DNA from: Azospirillum brasilense
Lineage (GTDB): Bacteria; Pseudomonadota; Alphaproteobacteria; Azospirillales; Azospirillaceae
DNA length: 64,000 bases
Direction: 5' to 3'
Assembly: GCF_005222205.1 (NCBI RefSeq)
Contig: NZ_CP032345.1
Coordinates: 1,613,501-1,677,500 of the forward strand
Shown here: in pieces, positions 18,535-27,521 of the stretch
Layout of the letters: each line of letters opens with the position of its first letter
Position numbering within the stretch: the stretch's first letter is position 1
Translations under genes and position numbers: made by a program
The notes under the pieces: generated by a model
What the model was told of the DNA's origin: nothing
Seen by the model: the letters and a program-made list of their open reading frames with translations, nothing else
Databases searched by the model: none

Positions 18535-20035
18535 CCACCGACGTGCCGGCGCCCTCCAGCGAGCGGATCTCCAGCCGGCCGCCGTGCCGTTCCACCAGCG
18601 ACTTGGCGATGGACAGGCCCAGCCCGATCCCCTCGAACCGGCGGGCCAGTGAGGAATCGCCCTGGAAGAAGGGCTGGAAGACGGTTTCCAGACGGTCCTC
18701 CGGAATGCCGACGCCGCTGTCGAACACCTCGGCCACCAGGGCGCCCACGGAATCCACGCGGGCCGACACGCCGACGCGCCCGCCTTCCGGCGTGAACTTG
18801 ATGGCGTTGGACAGGAGGTGCAGCAGCACCTGCTTCAGCGCCCGCGGGTCGGCCAGCAGGGGCGGCAGCTCGCTGGCGATGTCGGCCTCGACGTGCAGCT
18901 TGCCGCGCTCCGCCCGCTTGGCGACCAGACGGACGCAGGACACCACCACGTCGCGGAAGTCGCAGAGCGCCTCCTCCAGACCGACCTGACCGGCCTCGAT
19001 GGTGGCCATCTCCAGCAGGTCGTTGATGTTGGCGAGCAGCAGCTCGCCCGACCGTTTGATCTCCGCCGCGAAGGTGACGTACATGGGGTTCTCCAGCGAC
19101 CCCAGCATCTGCTGGTGGATCACGTCGGCGAAGCCCAGGATGCCGTTCAGCGGCGTGCGCAACTCGTGGCTCATGTTGGCGAGGAAGGCGGTCTTGGCGC
19201 GGTTGGCCAGCTCAGCCGCCTCCTTGGCCTCGATCAGCGCCTGCTCGGCGGCCTTGAAGGCGCTGAGGTCGCGCAGCATCGCAACGAAGACGTGGAAGCC
19301 CGGCAGGTCGATCTCCGACAGGGACAGCCAGACGACCATGGCGGTGCCGTCCCGGCGGAGAACGGTCACCTCCCGCCCGACGCCGATGACCTGCCGCACC
19401 CCGGTTTCCTTGTAACGGCGCATGTGGGCGCCGTGCTGCGCGGCCTCCTCCGGCGGCATCAGGACGGCGATGTGCCGGCCGGTCAGCTCGTCCGGGCTGT
19501 AGCCGAGGAGCAGCTCCGCCGCCTGGTTGGCGGCCAGGATGACGCCGCGGGCGTCCACGGTCAGGATGGTTTCGACCGCCTGTTCGACGATGGCGCGGTT
19601 GCGCGCCTCGCTGCGCTGGAGTTCCTCCTCGGCGGCGCGGGCGGTCGTCACGTCCTCGATCACCGCGGCCAACGCCCGCACCCGCCCGTCGGGTCCGTGC
19701 AGGCAGGACGGGCGCATGGCGGCGCGCATCACCCCGCCGTCGGCGTGCAGGAACCGCTTCTCGAAGGGAGCCGGCGCCGCTTCGCCCCGCACCACCCGAT
19801 CGAAGCGCAGGCTTTCCCAGGCCCAGTCCTCCGGATGGGTGACGTCGGCCAGATGCTGGCCGGCCATGTCTAGCGGCCGGTATCCCAGGCTGCGGGCGAA
19901 GGCGGGGTTGGCGGCCAGGATGCGCCCGTCCGGCCCGGCCACGATCATGCCGACCGACGCGCTGTCGAAGATGGAGCGGAACAGGGCGTCCGTGACGCCG
20001 TCCCCCGGCATTACGGACCCGACCTCGGCGGTCAT
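18494..20035 (-). CDS. PAS-PAS sensor histidine kinase (orphan)
   Basis: A soluble 513-residue kinase with no membrane helix. PAS domain 1 spans about 15-130, with a PAC-like end (DGRVRALAAVIEDVT). PAS domain 2 spans about 142-262. The HisKA box MSHELRTPLNG puts the phosphorylated His at 290. The ATPase domain shows LLSNAIKFTPEGG (N box), DSGVGIPEDRLETVFQPFFQG (G1/F) and GIGLGLSIAKSLVERHGG (G2). No response regulator is adjacent. The frame is open to 20164, but MTAEVGSV at 20035 is preferred because the upstream part is basic and lacks PAS similarity. Confidence 0.92.
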   Translation of the reverse strand: MTAEVGSVMPGDGVTDALFRSIFDSASVGMIVAGPDGRILAANPAFARSLGYRPLDMAGQHLADVTHPEDWAWESLRFDRVVRGEAAPAPFEKRFLHADGGVMRAAMRPSCLHGPDGRVRALAAVIEDVTTARAAEEELQRSEARNRAIVEQAVETILTVDARGVILAANQAAELLLGYSPDELTGRHIAVLMPPEEAAQHGAHMRRYKETGVRQVIGVGREVTVLRRDGTAMVVWLSLSEIDLPGFHVFVAMLRDLSAFKAAEQALIEAKEAAELANRAKTAFLANMSHELRTPLNGILGFADVIHQQMLGSLENPMYVTFAAEIKRSGELLLANINDLLEMATIEAGQVGLEEALCDFRDVVVSCVRLVAKRAERGKLHVEADIASELPPLLADPRALKQVLLHLLSNAIKFTPEGGRVGVSARVDSVGALVAEVFDSGVGIPEDRLETVFQPFFQGDSSLARRFEGIGLGLSIAKSLVERHGGRLEIRSLEGAGTSVVIHLPKDRFLTDW

Positions 20036-20196
20036 GCGATAATCCCGTCTGGTCAAGCCTGGATCTGGGGAACCCCGGAGCGGATGGTACGGGATTCGGC
20101 GCGGTGAAAGCGAACGCGAAACGTCCGGTTGCCTATGCCCAAGGTGCGACCGATTAACCCACAAGGCAATTCAGGGCGTTACGCGGCTTTCCCGTC

Positions 20197-20601
20197 CTAT
20201 CGCCGCCGCGGAGCCGCCCGCCGCCGCACCGCCGCACCACCGCGGGCCGGCGCCTCGTCCAGCAGCAGCAGCAGCCGGTCCAGCGTGCCGTCGTCCAGGT
20301 CGTGGATGCGCTCGGCCAGCCGGTTCGCCAGCTCGGTCGCCTTCGGATTGAGCCCGGCGGTGTCCACCGTCACCCGCGGGTGCGACAGGTCGGCCAGCCG
20401 CTCCAGCTCCTCCGCCTCGTCCCAGATGATGCCGAAATAGGCGCAGATCTGCCGGACGAGCTGGGGGGAGGGCTGGCCCCGCTTGCCATGCTCCAGCGCC
20501 GACAGGTAGGCCGAGGAGATGTGGAGGTCCGCCGCCATCTGCTTGAGCGTCACGCTCTTGCCCTCGCGCAGCGCGCGGACCCGTTCGCCGAAGGGTGTCA
20601 T
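20197..20601 (-). CDS. XRE-family helix-turn-helix regulator
   Basis: A 134-residue DNA-binding protein. Residues 4-65 form a Cro/CI helix-turn-helix (RVRALREGKSVTLKQMAADL, then HISSAYLSALEHGKRGQPSP). The rest is an acidic then Arg/Ala-rich tail that ends RRRAAPRRR. It follows the Smr-domain gene by 12 bp on the same strand, a pairing seen in other alphaproteobacteria, where both usually lie downstream of mltA. Target unknown. Confidence 0.88.
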   Translation of the reverse strand: MTPFGERVRALREGKSVTLKQMAADLHISSAYLSALEHGKRGQPSPQLVRQICAYFGIIWDEAEELERLADLSHPRVTVDTAGLNPKATELANRLAERIHDLDDGTLDRLLLLLDEAPARGGAAVRRRAAPRRR

Positions 20602-20613
20602 GGCGGCCCCGTC

Positions 20614-21186
20614 CTATCGGTGATGGTCGCGCCGCCGCTTGACGAGGACGTACAGCGCCCCGTCGCCGCCGTGCCGGGGCTGCGCCGGGCGCACCGCCAG
20701 AACCATCGGGCGCAGGGCGGCGTCGGCCAGCCAGCGCGGCACCGACTGGCGCAGCACGCCGGCCCCGCCGGTGTAGGTGCCCTTGCCGGTGATGACCAGC
20801 ACGCAGCGCCGCCCCTCGTGCCAAGCCCGGTGGACGAAGCCGGACAGGGCGCCGTGGGCCTGGGCCTGGCTCATCCCGTGCAGGTCGATGCGCCCGTCGA
20901 TCTCCATCTCGCCGCGCGAGAAGCGGTCGGCGGTGCGGCGGTCGATGTTGTCAAGGTTTCCGACCTTCAGCGGCGGCTGCGACGGGCGCCCACCCTTCGG
21001 CACGCCGCCGCGCGGCGGCAGGGTGGGGGGCGGGGAGGCGGTGGTGGCGACCGGCTCCGGCTCGCCCGCCGGGGCGGCGGGGGGATCGGGGTCCTCGATG
21101 GTCCGGCCCGGCATCGGCTCCGCGTCGCGCATGGCGATCCGCCACAGCCGCCGTTCCTCGGTGGAGACCGAGCGGCGGCGGCTCAT
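20614..21186 (-). CDS. Smr domain protein
   Basis: A 190-residue protein with a C-terminal Smr (small MutS-related) nuclease-type domain. The signature IDGRIDLHGMSQAQAH (about 96-111) and VLVITGKGTYTGGAGVLRQSV (given in part) are present. The N-terminal 90 residues are Pro/Glu-rich and likely unstructured. Family members cleave or nick RNA or DNA; SmrB acts on mRNA at collided ribosomes in E. coli. It is followed by the XRE regulator. Confidence 0.9.
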   Translation of the reverse strand: MSRRRSVSTEERRLWRIAMRDAEPMPGRTIEDPDPPAAPAGEPEPVATTASPPPTLPPRGGVPKGGRPSQPPLKVGNLDNIDRRTADRFSRGEMEIDGRIDLHGMSQAQAHGALSGFVHRAWHEGRRCVLVITGKGTYTGGAGVLRQSVPRWLADAALRPMVLAVRPAQPRHGGDGALYVLVKRRRDHHR

Positions 21187-21308
21187 CGCAGGGACCTCGG
21201 CGCGGCCCGTTCGGGCGCGCGGGTCGAAGGGCGGGTCGGATCAAGCACGGTGAAACAGGGGTTCCGGCACGGACAACGCTCCGATAAACCCTTGAACGCT
21301 CAGCCGTG

Positions 21309-21983
21309 TCAATCCTCCACCAGCAGAATGTGAAGACGCCGCGGCCCGTGGGCGCCCAGCTCGATCCGCATCTCGATGTCGCCGGTCCGCGACGGCCCGG
21401 TGATGAAGTTGACGGTGCGGGGCAGGGAGCCCTCTCCCCCGGCGGCGCGCAGCCGGTCCCAGGCGTCCTCCATCGTGCCGACGATCTGGCCGCGCCGCAG
21501 CACGACGATGTGGGTGTCGGGCAGGAAGTTCAGCGTGGTCGGCCGCTCCGCCCCGGACAGCAGCATCAGCGTGCCGGTTTCCGCCACCCCGGCGAAGGCG
21601 CCGGTCAGCGACGCACCGTCGCTGTCGCGGGCGCGCCCCCTGGTCACCGTCAGGGTCGGGCGTTGGTCCCAGGGGATGGCGTCCAGCGCGGCGTCCGGGG
21701 CGACGCGGAGCTCGGCGGGCAGGTTCAGCCCCGCCAGATAGTCGGCCACCGCCCCCGGCACCTCGGCCATCCCGCCCAGCAACTCGACGGTCGCCGAGAC
21801 CTCGGTGGCCATGGCGGCGAACAGCTCGACCTGCCGGTCGTGGGGGAGCTGGGCGCGGGCCGGGATCAGGTTGCGCGGGTGGGTGGCGAGACGGCGGCGG
21901 GCCTCCTCGGTCCCCTCGGCGGAGTTCAGCGCCTTGCGGATGCCGCCCAGGATCTGGGCGCGGGCGGAGCTGGTGTCGGCCAT
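21309..21983 (-). CDS. lutC: L-lactate utilisation protein LutC (LUD domain)
   Basis: A 224-residue LUD-domain protein, third component of the LutABC iron-sulfur complex that oxidises L-lactate to pyruvate. Conserved features include GVAETGTLML...ERPTTLNFLPDTHIVVL and the C-terminal NFITGPSRTGDIEMRIELGAHGP (given in part). The ATG at 21983 lies 2 nt after the lutB stop, so the start is secure. It is the last gene of lutA-lutB-lutC. Confidence 0.95.
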   Translation of the reverse strand: MADTSSARAQILGGIRKALNSAEGTEEARRRLATHPRNLIPARAQLPHDRQVELFAAMATEVSATVELLGGMAEVPGAVADYLAGLNLPAELRVAPDAALDAIPWDQRPTLTVTRGRARDSDGASLTGAFAGVAETGTLMLLSGAERPTTLNFLPDTHIVVLRRGQIVGTMEDAWDRLRAAGGEGSLPRTVNFITGPSRTGDIEMRIELGAHGPRRLHILLVED

Positions 21984-21985
21984 GG

Positions 21986-23437
21986 TCAGCGCGTCCCCTT
22001 CTTTTCGGCCGCTTTCCGTTCGGCTGCCTTTTTCTGGGCCCACATCTGCTGGAAGGTCTTGCCCTCCGGCGCCGGCATGTCGCGGTGCCGGGTCCAGCCC
22101 TGGGCCAACGGCAGGCGGGCGAAGCGTCCCTTGCCGCGGCCCAGCGCCCCCAGCGCCCGCACCGCCATGCGGGTGGCGGCGTGGTACAGCGCCGGGCGCC
22201 GGGCGAACCAGCCCCACAGGGCCAGCCCCCGGCGCATGGCGGCGGGCTGGAGGTTCTGCTCGAACTCCTTCTCCCGCCAGTGTCGCATCATCTTGGGCAG
22301 GGGGATGCGCATCGGGCAGACCGCCTCGCACCGCCCGCAGAAGGTCGAGGCGTTGGGCAGGTGCCCGGCCTCCTTCACCCCCAGCAGCGCCGGCTGCATC
22401 ACCGACCCGATCGGTCCCGGATAGACCCAGCCGTAGGCGTGGCCGCCGACCGAGCCGTAGACCGGACAATGGTTCATGCAGGCGCCGCAGCGGATGCAGC
22501 GCAGCACGTCCTGGAACTCGGTGCCGAGCAGCGCCGACCGCCCGTTGTCGAGCAGCACGACGTGGAACTCCTCCGGCCCGTCGAGGTCGCCGGGGCGGCG
22601 CGGCCCGGTGGAGAAGGTGGTGTAGGCCGACGCCTCCTGCCCGGTGGCGGAGCGCGCCAGCAGGCGCAGCACAAGCGCCGCGTCCTCCAGCGTCGGCACC
22701 ACCTTGTCGATGGTGGCGATCACCACATGGACGCGCGGCAGGATCTGGGTCAGGTCGCCGTTGCCCTCGTTGGTGACGATGACGGTGGAGCCGGTCTCCG
22801 CCACCATGATGTTGGCGCCGGTGATGCCGACATCGGCCTGCTGGAACTTGCGGCGCAGCACCTGCCGCGCCTCGGCGATCAGCACCTTGGGCTCGTCCAG
22901 CACGCGGTCCGCCGGCAGGTCGCTGTGGGCCTGCCGGAAGGTGCCCTCCACGTCCGCCTTGGACAGGTGGAAGGCCGGGGCGATGATGTGGCTGGGCGGC
23001 TCGCGGCGGAGCTGGATGATGTATTCGCCCAGATCCGTCTCGATGGGGGTCAGGCCGTTGGCCTCAAGGTAGTCGTTGATCCCGATCTCCTCGGAGATCA
23101 TCGACTTGCCCTTGGTGACGGTCTTCGCCCCGACCTTGCGGCAGATGCCCAGGATGGCGTCGCGCGCCTCCTGGTCGGTGCGGCACCAGTGCACATGGCC
23201 GCCCTGTTCGGTGACCTTGACCTCGAAGGCCTCCAGATAGGTGTCGAGGTTGGCCAGGACGTGGTTCTTCAGGTCGCGGCCCTGGTCGCGGAGATCCTCG
23301 AACTCCGGCAGCCGGTCGGCGGCCTGTTTGCGGCGGTTGACGAAGCCGGCCGGCGCGATGGCCAGGACCTTCTGGAGCCGCTCGTCGCTCAGCGCCTTGC
23401 GGGCGTTCTCAGGGAAGGCGTGGGTGGTCGGCTGCAT
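21986..23437 (-). CDS. lutB: L-lactate utilisation iron-sulfur protein LutB
   Basis: A 483-residue protein with an N-terminal LUD-like domain (about 60-300, including ITGANIMVAETGSTVIVTNEGNG in part) and two [4Fe-4S] motifs: CIRCGACMNHCP (Cys 314-324) and CGRCEAVCP (Cys 367-374). A polar C-terminal tail ends KKAAERKAAEKKGTR. It is expected to pass electrons between LutA and LutC in the cytoplasm. The start at 23437 is 4 nt after the lutA stop; an upstream in-frame ATG at 23500 lies inside lutA and adds only basic non-conserved residues. Confidence 0.95.
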   Translation of the reverse strand: MQPTTHAFPENARKALSDERLQKVLAIAPAGFVNRRKQAADRLPEFEDLRDQGRDLKNHVLANLDTYLEAFEVKVTEQGGHVHWCRTDQEARDAILGICRKVGAKTVTKGKSMISEEIGINDYLEANGLTPIETDLGEYIIQLRREPPSHIIAPAFHLSKADVEGTFRQAHSDLPADRVLDEPKVLIAEARQVLRRKFQQADVGITGANIMVAETGSTVIVTNEGNGDLTQILPRVHVVIATIDKVVPTLEDAALVLRLLARSATGQEASAYTTFSTGPRRPGDLDGPEEFHVVLLDNGRSALLGTEFQDVLRCIRCGACMNHCPVYGSVGGHAYGWVYPGPIGSVMQPALLGVKEAGHLPNASTFCGRCEAVCPMRIPLPKMMRHWREKEFEQNLQPAAMRRGLALWGWFARRPALYHAATRMAVRALGALGRGKGRFARLPLAQGWTRHRDMPAPEGKTFQQMWAQKKAAERKAAEKKGTR

Positions 23438-23441
23438 GGCG

Positions 23442-24212
23442 TTATGCCTTCTCGCCAATCGGGGGGGTGTCGGTGACGCCGGCCAGCACCTCCGCGACAT
23501 GGCGGACGCGGATGGCGGAGCCCTCGCGCTTCAGCTTGCCGGCCATGTTCAGCAGGCAGCCCATATCGCCGGCCAGCAGCGTGTCGGCCTTCGTCTCCTT
23601 GATGTCCGCGGTCTTGGCCTCGACCATGCGGTTGGAGATGTCGGGGTACTTGACGCAGAAGGTGCCGCCGAAGCCGCAGCAGACCTCCGCCCCCGGAAGC
23701 TCGTTCAGCGTCAGGCCCTCGACCTTGGCCAGCAGGCGGCGCGGCTGTTCCTTGACGCCCAGCTCGCGCAGGCCGGAGCAGCTGTCGTGGTAGGTGATCG
23801 TGCCGTCGTAGCGCGCGCCGGTGTCCGTCACCCCCAGCACGTCGGTCAGGAAGGACACCAGCTCATAGGTGCGCGCCGACAGATGCTGCGCCCGCGCCGC
23901 CCAGGCCGGGTCGTCGGCCAGAAGCTCCGGGTAATGCTTGCGGATCTGCCCGGCGCAGGAGCCGGAGGGGACGACCACATGGTCGAACCCCTCGAAGGCG
24001 GCGATGGTGCTGCGGGCGAGGTCCCGCGCGGTGGCGCGGTCGCCGGCGTTGAAGGCGGGCTGGCCGCAGCAGGTCTGGGACGCGGGCACCTCGACCGTGC
24101 AGCCGGCGTCCTCCAGCAGCTTCACCGCGGCGAAGCCGACCGTCGGGCGGTAGACATCGACGAGGCAGGTGACGAACAGCCCCACTTTGGGGGCGGGGCG
24201 GGTGTCGGCCAT
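23442..24212 (-). CDS. lutA: L-lactate utilisation protein LutA (CCG-domain oxidoreductase)
   Basis: A 256-residue (Fe-S)-binding protein with two cysteine-rich CCG domains: SQTCCGQPAFNAGD and AEVCCGFGGTFCVKYP, each with the expected partner Cys residues (VTCLVDVY, CSGLREL). It resembles the GlcF/heterodisulfide-reductase family. It is first in lutABC. The frame is open to 24365, but MADTRPAPKVGLF at 24212 is the conserved start. Regulation is probably from the AT-rich upstream gap. Confidence 0.95.
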   Translation of the reverse strand: MADTRPAPKVGLFVTCLVDVYRPTVGFAAVKLLEDAGCTVEVPASQTCCGQPAFNAGDRATARDLARSTIAAFEGFDHVVVPSGSCAGQIRKHYPELLADDPAWAARAQHLSARTYELVSFLTDVLGVTDTGARYDGTITYHDSCSGLRELGVKEQPRRLLAKVEGLTLNELPGAEVCCGFGGTFCVKYPDISNRMVEAKTADIKETKADTLLAGDMGCLLNMAGKLKREGSAIRVRHVAEVLAGVTDTPPIGEKA

Positions 24213-24551
24213 GGTGTCCTGTTCTTCTTGTGTGCTGATCCCCTCACGTTGGCGACTGTAGGTCGTCCTGTTGGGGATGGCAACGGGCCGGGCCGGCGGC
24301 GTCCGGCCGCGGTGCGCCGGTTGTCGGAAGGTCTCTGCACAACCAAAAGTGAAAAAGATAAACATACAGAAAGCGAAACAAACAATGGGGCAGGCGCGCT
24401 TTCTGTTTCAAAAAGATGGAAAACGTTTTTACCAAAATGAAATCTAAATTCACATATCGTCCGTATACGAAGATAGGCCGACCGATCGATTCGGTCATGG
24501 AAATCATCTGTAAGTTGCAGAGATCGTCGCGTGAGGGGAGGGGGCAAGTCC
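24213..24551. other. AT-rich divergent regulatory region, lutABC / chemoreceptor
   Basis: This 339-bp gap is clearly AT-rich between about 24340 and 24480, unlike the rest of the window. It contains an inverted repeat ACAGAAAGC (24366-24374) / GCTTTCTGT (24398-24406). Read on the minus strand, toward lutA, this hairpin is followed by a T-rich stretch. It also holds the octamer palindrome CGTATACG and a GACCGA-TCGAT-TCGGTC palindrome at 24480-24496. I see no gene. These are candidate operators or an attenuator for the flanking divergent genes. Confidence 0.5.
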
Positions 24552-25865
24552 ATGAGTCTGATGGGATTTTTCCGGGGTGGGTCCAAGGGCGGCACTGGCC
24601 GTGGCGCTGAACTGGCTGAGCTGACCGAAGCGCTCGACCTTTATGGCAACCACGCCGGCGTGGGTCTGTGGGACGCGGTGTTCCACAACGGCGACCCGGC
24701 GCATCCGCAGAGCCGCTGGACCTGGTCCGGGCAGTTCCGCCGCCTGCTCGGCTTCGAGGGCGAGCAGGACTTCCCGAACCTGATGACCTCCTGGTCGGAC
24801 CGCCTGCACCCGGAGGACAGCGCCCGCACCTTCGCCTCCTTCGGCGCCTTCCTGGCCGACGCCAGCGGCCGCACGCCCTTCAACGTGCGCTACCGCGTCA
24901 AGATGCGCGACGGCTCCTACCGCTGGTTCCGTGCCATTGGCGGCTGTCGGCGCAACGCGGCCGGCTTGGCGCTGCGCGCCTGCGGCTCGCTGATCGACGT
25001 CCAGGAGGAGGAGGAGATGCGCCAGCGCGCCGCCTCCCTCGCCGCCGACTTCGACGCCAAGGTCAAGAGCGTGGTGCAGGCGGTGTCCGGCAGCTCGGCC
25101 GACATGCAGGGCGTGTCGCGCCAGCTCGGCGCCCTGTCGGAACGGTCGACCCGCCAGAGCGCGGAGGCGGCCAGCGCCACCGCCCAGGCGGCGTCCAACG
25201 TCCAGGCGGTCGCCGCGGCGGCGGAGCAGCTCTCCGCCTCCATCGGGGAAATCGGCCAGCAGGTCGAGCGGTCGGTCGCCATCGCCCGCGAGGCGGTGTC
25301 GCGCACCGAGCAGATCGGCGGCACCGCCGACAGCCTCGCCCAGTCGGCGCAGCTCATCGGCGACGTGGTGAAGCTGATCCAGGGCATCGCCGGCCAGACG
25401 AACCTGCTGGCGCTCAACGCCACCATCGAGGCGGCGCGGGCCGGAGAGGCCGGCAAGGGCTTCGCCGTGGTGGCGAGCGAGGTCAAGAGCCTCGCCAACC
25501 AGACGGCCAAGGCGACCGAGGACATCTCCGCCCAGATCGCCGGCATCCAGGCGGCGACCAACCAGACGATCGGCGCCATCCAGGGCATCGGCGAGACGAT
25601 CCGGTCGATCAACGAGATCTCCACCACCATCGCCTCGGCCGTTCAGGAGCAGGCGGCGGCGACGCAGGAGATTTCCAACAACGTCGCCCAGGCCGCCCGC
25701 GGCACCGACGAGATCGCCCGCAGCATCGAGGCGGTCAGCGTGGCGGCGAACGAGACGGCGCAGGCCTCCACCCTCGTCATCCGCTCCTCCTCCGACCTCT
25801 CGGGCCAGTCCGACAGCCTGAAGCATCAGGTCGAGACGTTCCTGCAGGCGCTGAAGGCGTCCTGA
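24552..25865 (+). CDS. Cytoplasmic PAS methyl-accepting chemotaxis protein
   Basis: A 437-residue chemoreceptor with no membrane segments. Residues about 30-150 form a PAS_3 sensor domain ([41 protein letters not shown]). Residues about 190-437 form the signalling coiled coil with the highly conserved hairpin tip [30 protein letters not shown] (given in part). The ATG at 24552 has a GGGAGGGGG tract before it; a start 7 codons upstream is less likely. The ligand is unknown; a redox or metabolic signal is plausible given the PAS domain and lutABC next door, but that is inference. Confidence 0.92.
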   Translation: MSLMGFFRGGSKGGTGRGAELAELTEALDLYGNHAGVGLWDAVFHNGDPAHPQSRWTWSGQFRRLLGFEGEQDFPNLMTSWSDRLHPEDSARTFASFGAFLADASGRTPFNVRYRVKMRDGSYRWFRAIGGCRRNAAGLALRACGSLIDVQEEEEMRQRAASLAADFDAKVKSVVQAVSGSSADMQGVSRQLGALSERSTRQSAEAASATAQAASNVQAVAAAAEQLSASIGEIGQQVERSVAIAREAVSRTEQIGGTADSLAQSAQLIGDVVKLIQGIAGQTNLLALNATIEAARAGEAGKGFAVVASEVKSLANQTAKATEDISAQIAGIQAATNQTIGAIQGIGETIRSINEISTTIASAVQEQAAATQEISNNVAQAARGTDEIARSIEAVSVAANETAQASTLVIRSSSDLSGQSDSLKHQVETFLQALKAS

Positions 25866-25926
25866 CGACCGGACCGGCGCGGGGAAGGGGGATCTCCGCG
25901 CCGGCCCCCTGTCGACGTCCCATCGC

Positions 25927-26526
25927 TCAGGCGACCAGGGTCACCGCGATCGTGCACATGACGACGCCGATGCCGGTGTCGAGCGCCCGCCACGCGCCGG
26001 GCCGGGCGAAGACGGGCCGCAGCAGGCGCGCACCAAAACCCAGCGCGAAGAAGAACAGGACGGACGCGGTCATCGCCCCCAGCGCGAAGGCGTGCTTGCC
26101 CTCGGCGAACTGGGTGGACACCGACCCCACCAGCACCACCGTGTCCAGATAGACGTGCGGGTTCAGCCAGGTCAGCGCCAGGCAGGTCGCCAGCGTCGCG
26201 CCGAGCCCCGCCGGAACCGCCGAAGCCGGGTCCAGCGCGCCGCTCGCCCGCCAGGCCGAGCGGAAGCTGCGCAGCCCGTAGACCAGCAGGAAGGCCGCCC
26301 CGGCGTAGCGGGTCGCCGTTTCCAGCCAGGGCAACCAGTGGGCGGCCTGGGCGAAGCCGCCGACCCCGGCCAGGATCAGCAGGGCGTCCGACACCGCGCA
26401 GGTCGCGCAGACGGCCAGCACATGCTCCCCGCGCAGGCCCTGGCGCAGCACGAAGGCGTTCTGCGCGCCGATGGCGACGATCAGGCTGAGACCAAGCAGA
26501 AGGCCGGGAAGGAAGGCGGAGAGCAT
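25927..26526 (-). CDS. argO: LysE/ArgO family basic amino acid exporter
   Basis: A 199-residue inner-membrane exporter of arginine or lysine with five to six hydrophobic segments. The N-terminal GLSLIVAIGAQNAFVLRQGL is the family signature, and LTWLNPHVYLDTVVLVG is conserved. It is divergent from the argP-type regulator, the classical lysE/lysG arrangement. ATG 26526 was chosen over an upstream ATG (26577) because the latter adds a Pro-rich, non-membrane leader. Confidence 0.92.
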   Translation of the reverse strand: MLSAFLPGLLLGLSLIVAIGAQNAFVLRQGLRGEHVLAVCATCAVSDALLILAGVGGFAQAAHWLPWLETATRYAGAAFLLVYGLRSFRSAWRASGALDPASAVPAGLGATLATCLALTWLNPHVYLDTVVLVGSVSTQFAEGKHAFALGAMTASVLFFFALGFGARLLRPVFARPGAWRALDTGIGVVMCTIAVTLVA

Positions 26527-26605
26527 GGCGGCCCCATTCGTTGGCGATATCGGTGGCGGAGGGCGTTCCCCTACCATCGCCGTCTGGATTAGAATAACTA
26601 AAGTC

Positions 26606-26622
26606 CCTTATCCGGATTAAGG
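26606..26622. promoter_or_regulatory. LysR-type operator between argO and argP
   Basis: CCTTA-TCCGGAT-TAAGG is a palindrome with a T-N11-A core, the usual LysR-type binding pattern. It lies 12 bp before the argP ATG and 80 bp before the argO ATG, as expected for a site where ArgP activates argO and represses itself. Confidence 0.65.
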
Positions 26623-26633
26623 AACGCTAAGCC

Positions 26634-27518
26634 ATGCTGGACTACGCCCTGCTCGCCGCACTGGCCGCGGTCGTCCGCACCGGCAGTTTCGAGCGGGCGG
26701 CGCAGCAGCTCCACGTTACCCCCTCCGCCGTGTCGCAGCGGGTGAAGCTGCTGGAGGAGCGGATGGGGACGATCCTGGTGGTGCGCGGATCGCCCTGCAC
26801 CGGCACCCCCGCCGGTTTGCGGCTGAGCCAGCACGCGGAGCGGGTGGCCTTGCTGGAGAGCGAGCTGCGGGACGGGCTGCCCGGCCTGCCGCAGGACGGA
26901 CCGGCGGTGACGGTGCGCATGGCGGTCAACGCCGACAGCCTCGCCACTTGGTTCGTCGCCGCCATGGCCGGGACGCCGGACGTGCTGTTCGACCTCGTTC
27001 TGGACGACCAGGAGCACAGCGCGGACTGGCTGCGCCGGGGCGAGGTGCTGGCGGCGGTGACGGCGAGCGCCCAGCCGGTGCAGGGCTGCGACAGCACCCC
27101 GCTGGGGGCCTTGCGCTACGTGGCGACGGCCAGCCCGGAGTTCCTGCGGCGGCATTTTCCGGAAGGGGTGGAGGCGGCGTCGCTGGCCCGCGCGCCGCGC
27201 CTCACCTACAACAGCAAGGATCGCCTTCAGACGCAGTGGACCCGTCAGGCTTTCGGGGTGGAGATCGCCTCGCCGACCCACTGGATGCCCTCCACCCACG
27301 CCTTCGTGGACGCGGCTCTGGCCGGGCTCGGCTGGGGGATGAATCCGGAGCCGCTGGTCGCCGACGCCCTGCGCGACGGGCGGCTGGTGGCGCTGGTGCC
27401 GGACCAGCCGCTCGACGTGCCGCTGTTCTGGCAGCGCAGCCGCATCGCCAGCCGCACCCTGGCCGACATCACGCGCTCGGTGTTGACGACGGCGCGCGTC
27501 CGCTTGACGCAAGTGTGA
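26634..27518 (+). CDS. argP: LysR-family regulator of the exporter gene (ArgP/LysG type)
   Basis: A 294-residue LysR-type activator. The N-terminal winged helix reads LAALAAVVRTGSFERAAQQL, then HVTPSAVSQRVKLLEERMG. The effector domain follows, with VRMAVNADSLATWFVAAMAG, a hallmark of ArgP/LysG. It should sense Lys or Arg in the cytoplasm and activate the divergent exporter. The start ATG 26634 follows an AAGGA-type site at 26619-26623. Confidence 0.93.
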   Translation: MLDYALLAALAAVVRTGSFERAAQQLHVTPSAVSQRVKLLEERMGTILVVRGSPCTGTPAGLRLSQHAERVALLESELRDGLPGLPQDGPAVTVRMAVNADSLATWFVAAMAGTPDVLFDLVLDDQEHSADWLRRGEVLAAVTASAQPVQGCDSTPLGALRYVATASPEFLRRHFPEGVEAASLARAPRLTYNSKDRLQTQWTRQAFGVEIASPTHWMPSTHAFVDAALAGLGWGMNPEPLVADALRDGRLVALVPDQPLDVPLFWQRSRIASRTLADITRSVLTTARVRLTQV

Positions 27519-27521
27519 TGG

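Noticed and set aside
24244..24595. Small open frames in the AT-rich lutA/chemoreceptor spacer
   Set aside because: They overlap each other and the two real genes, have no ribosome binding sites and look like random translations of a regulatory region.
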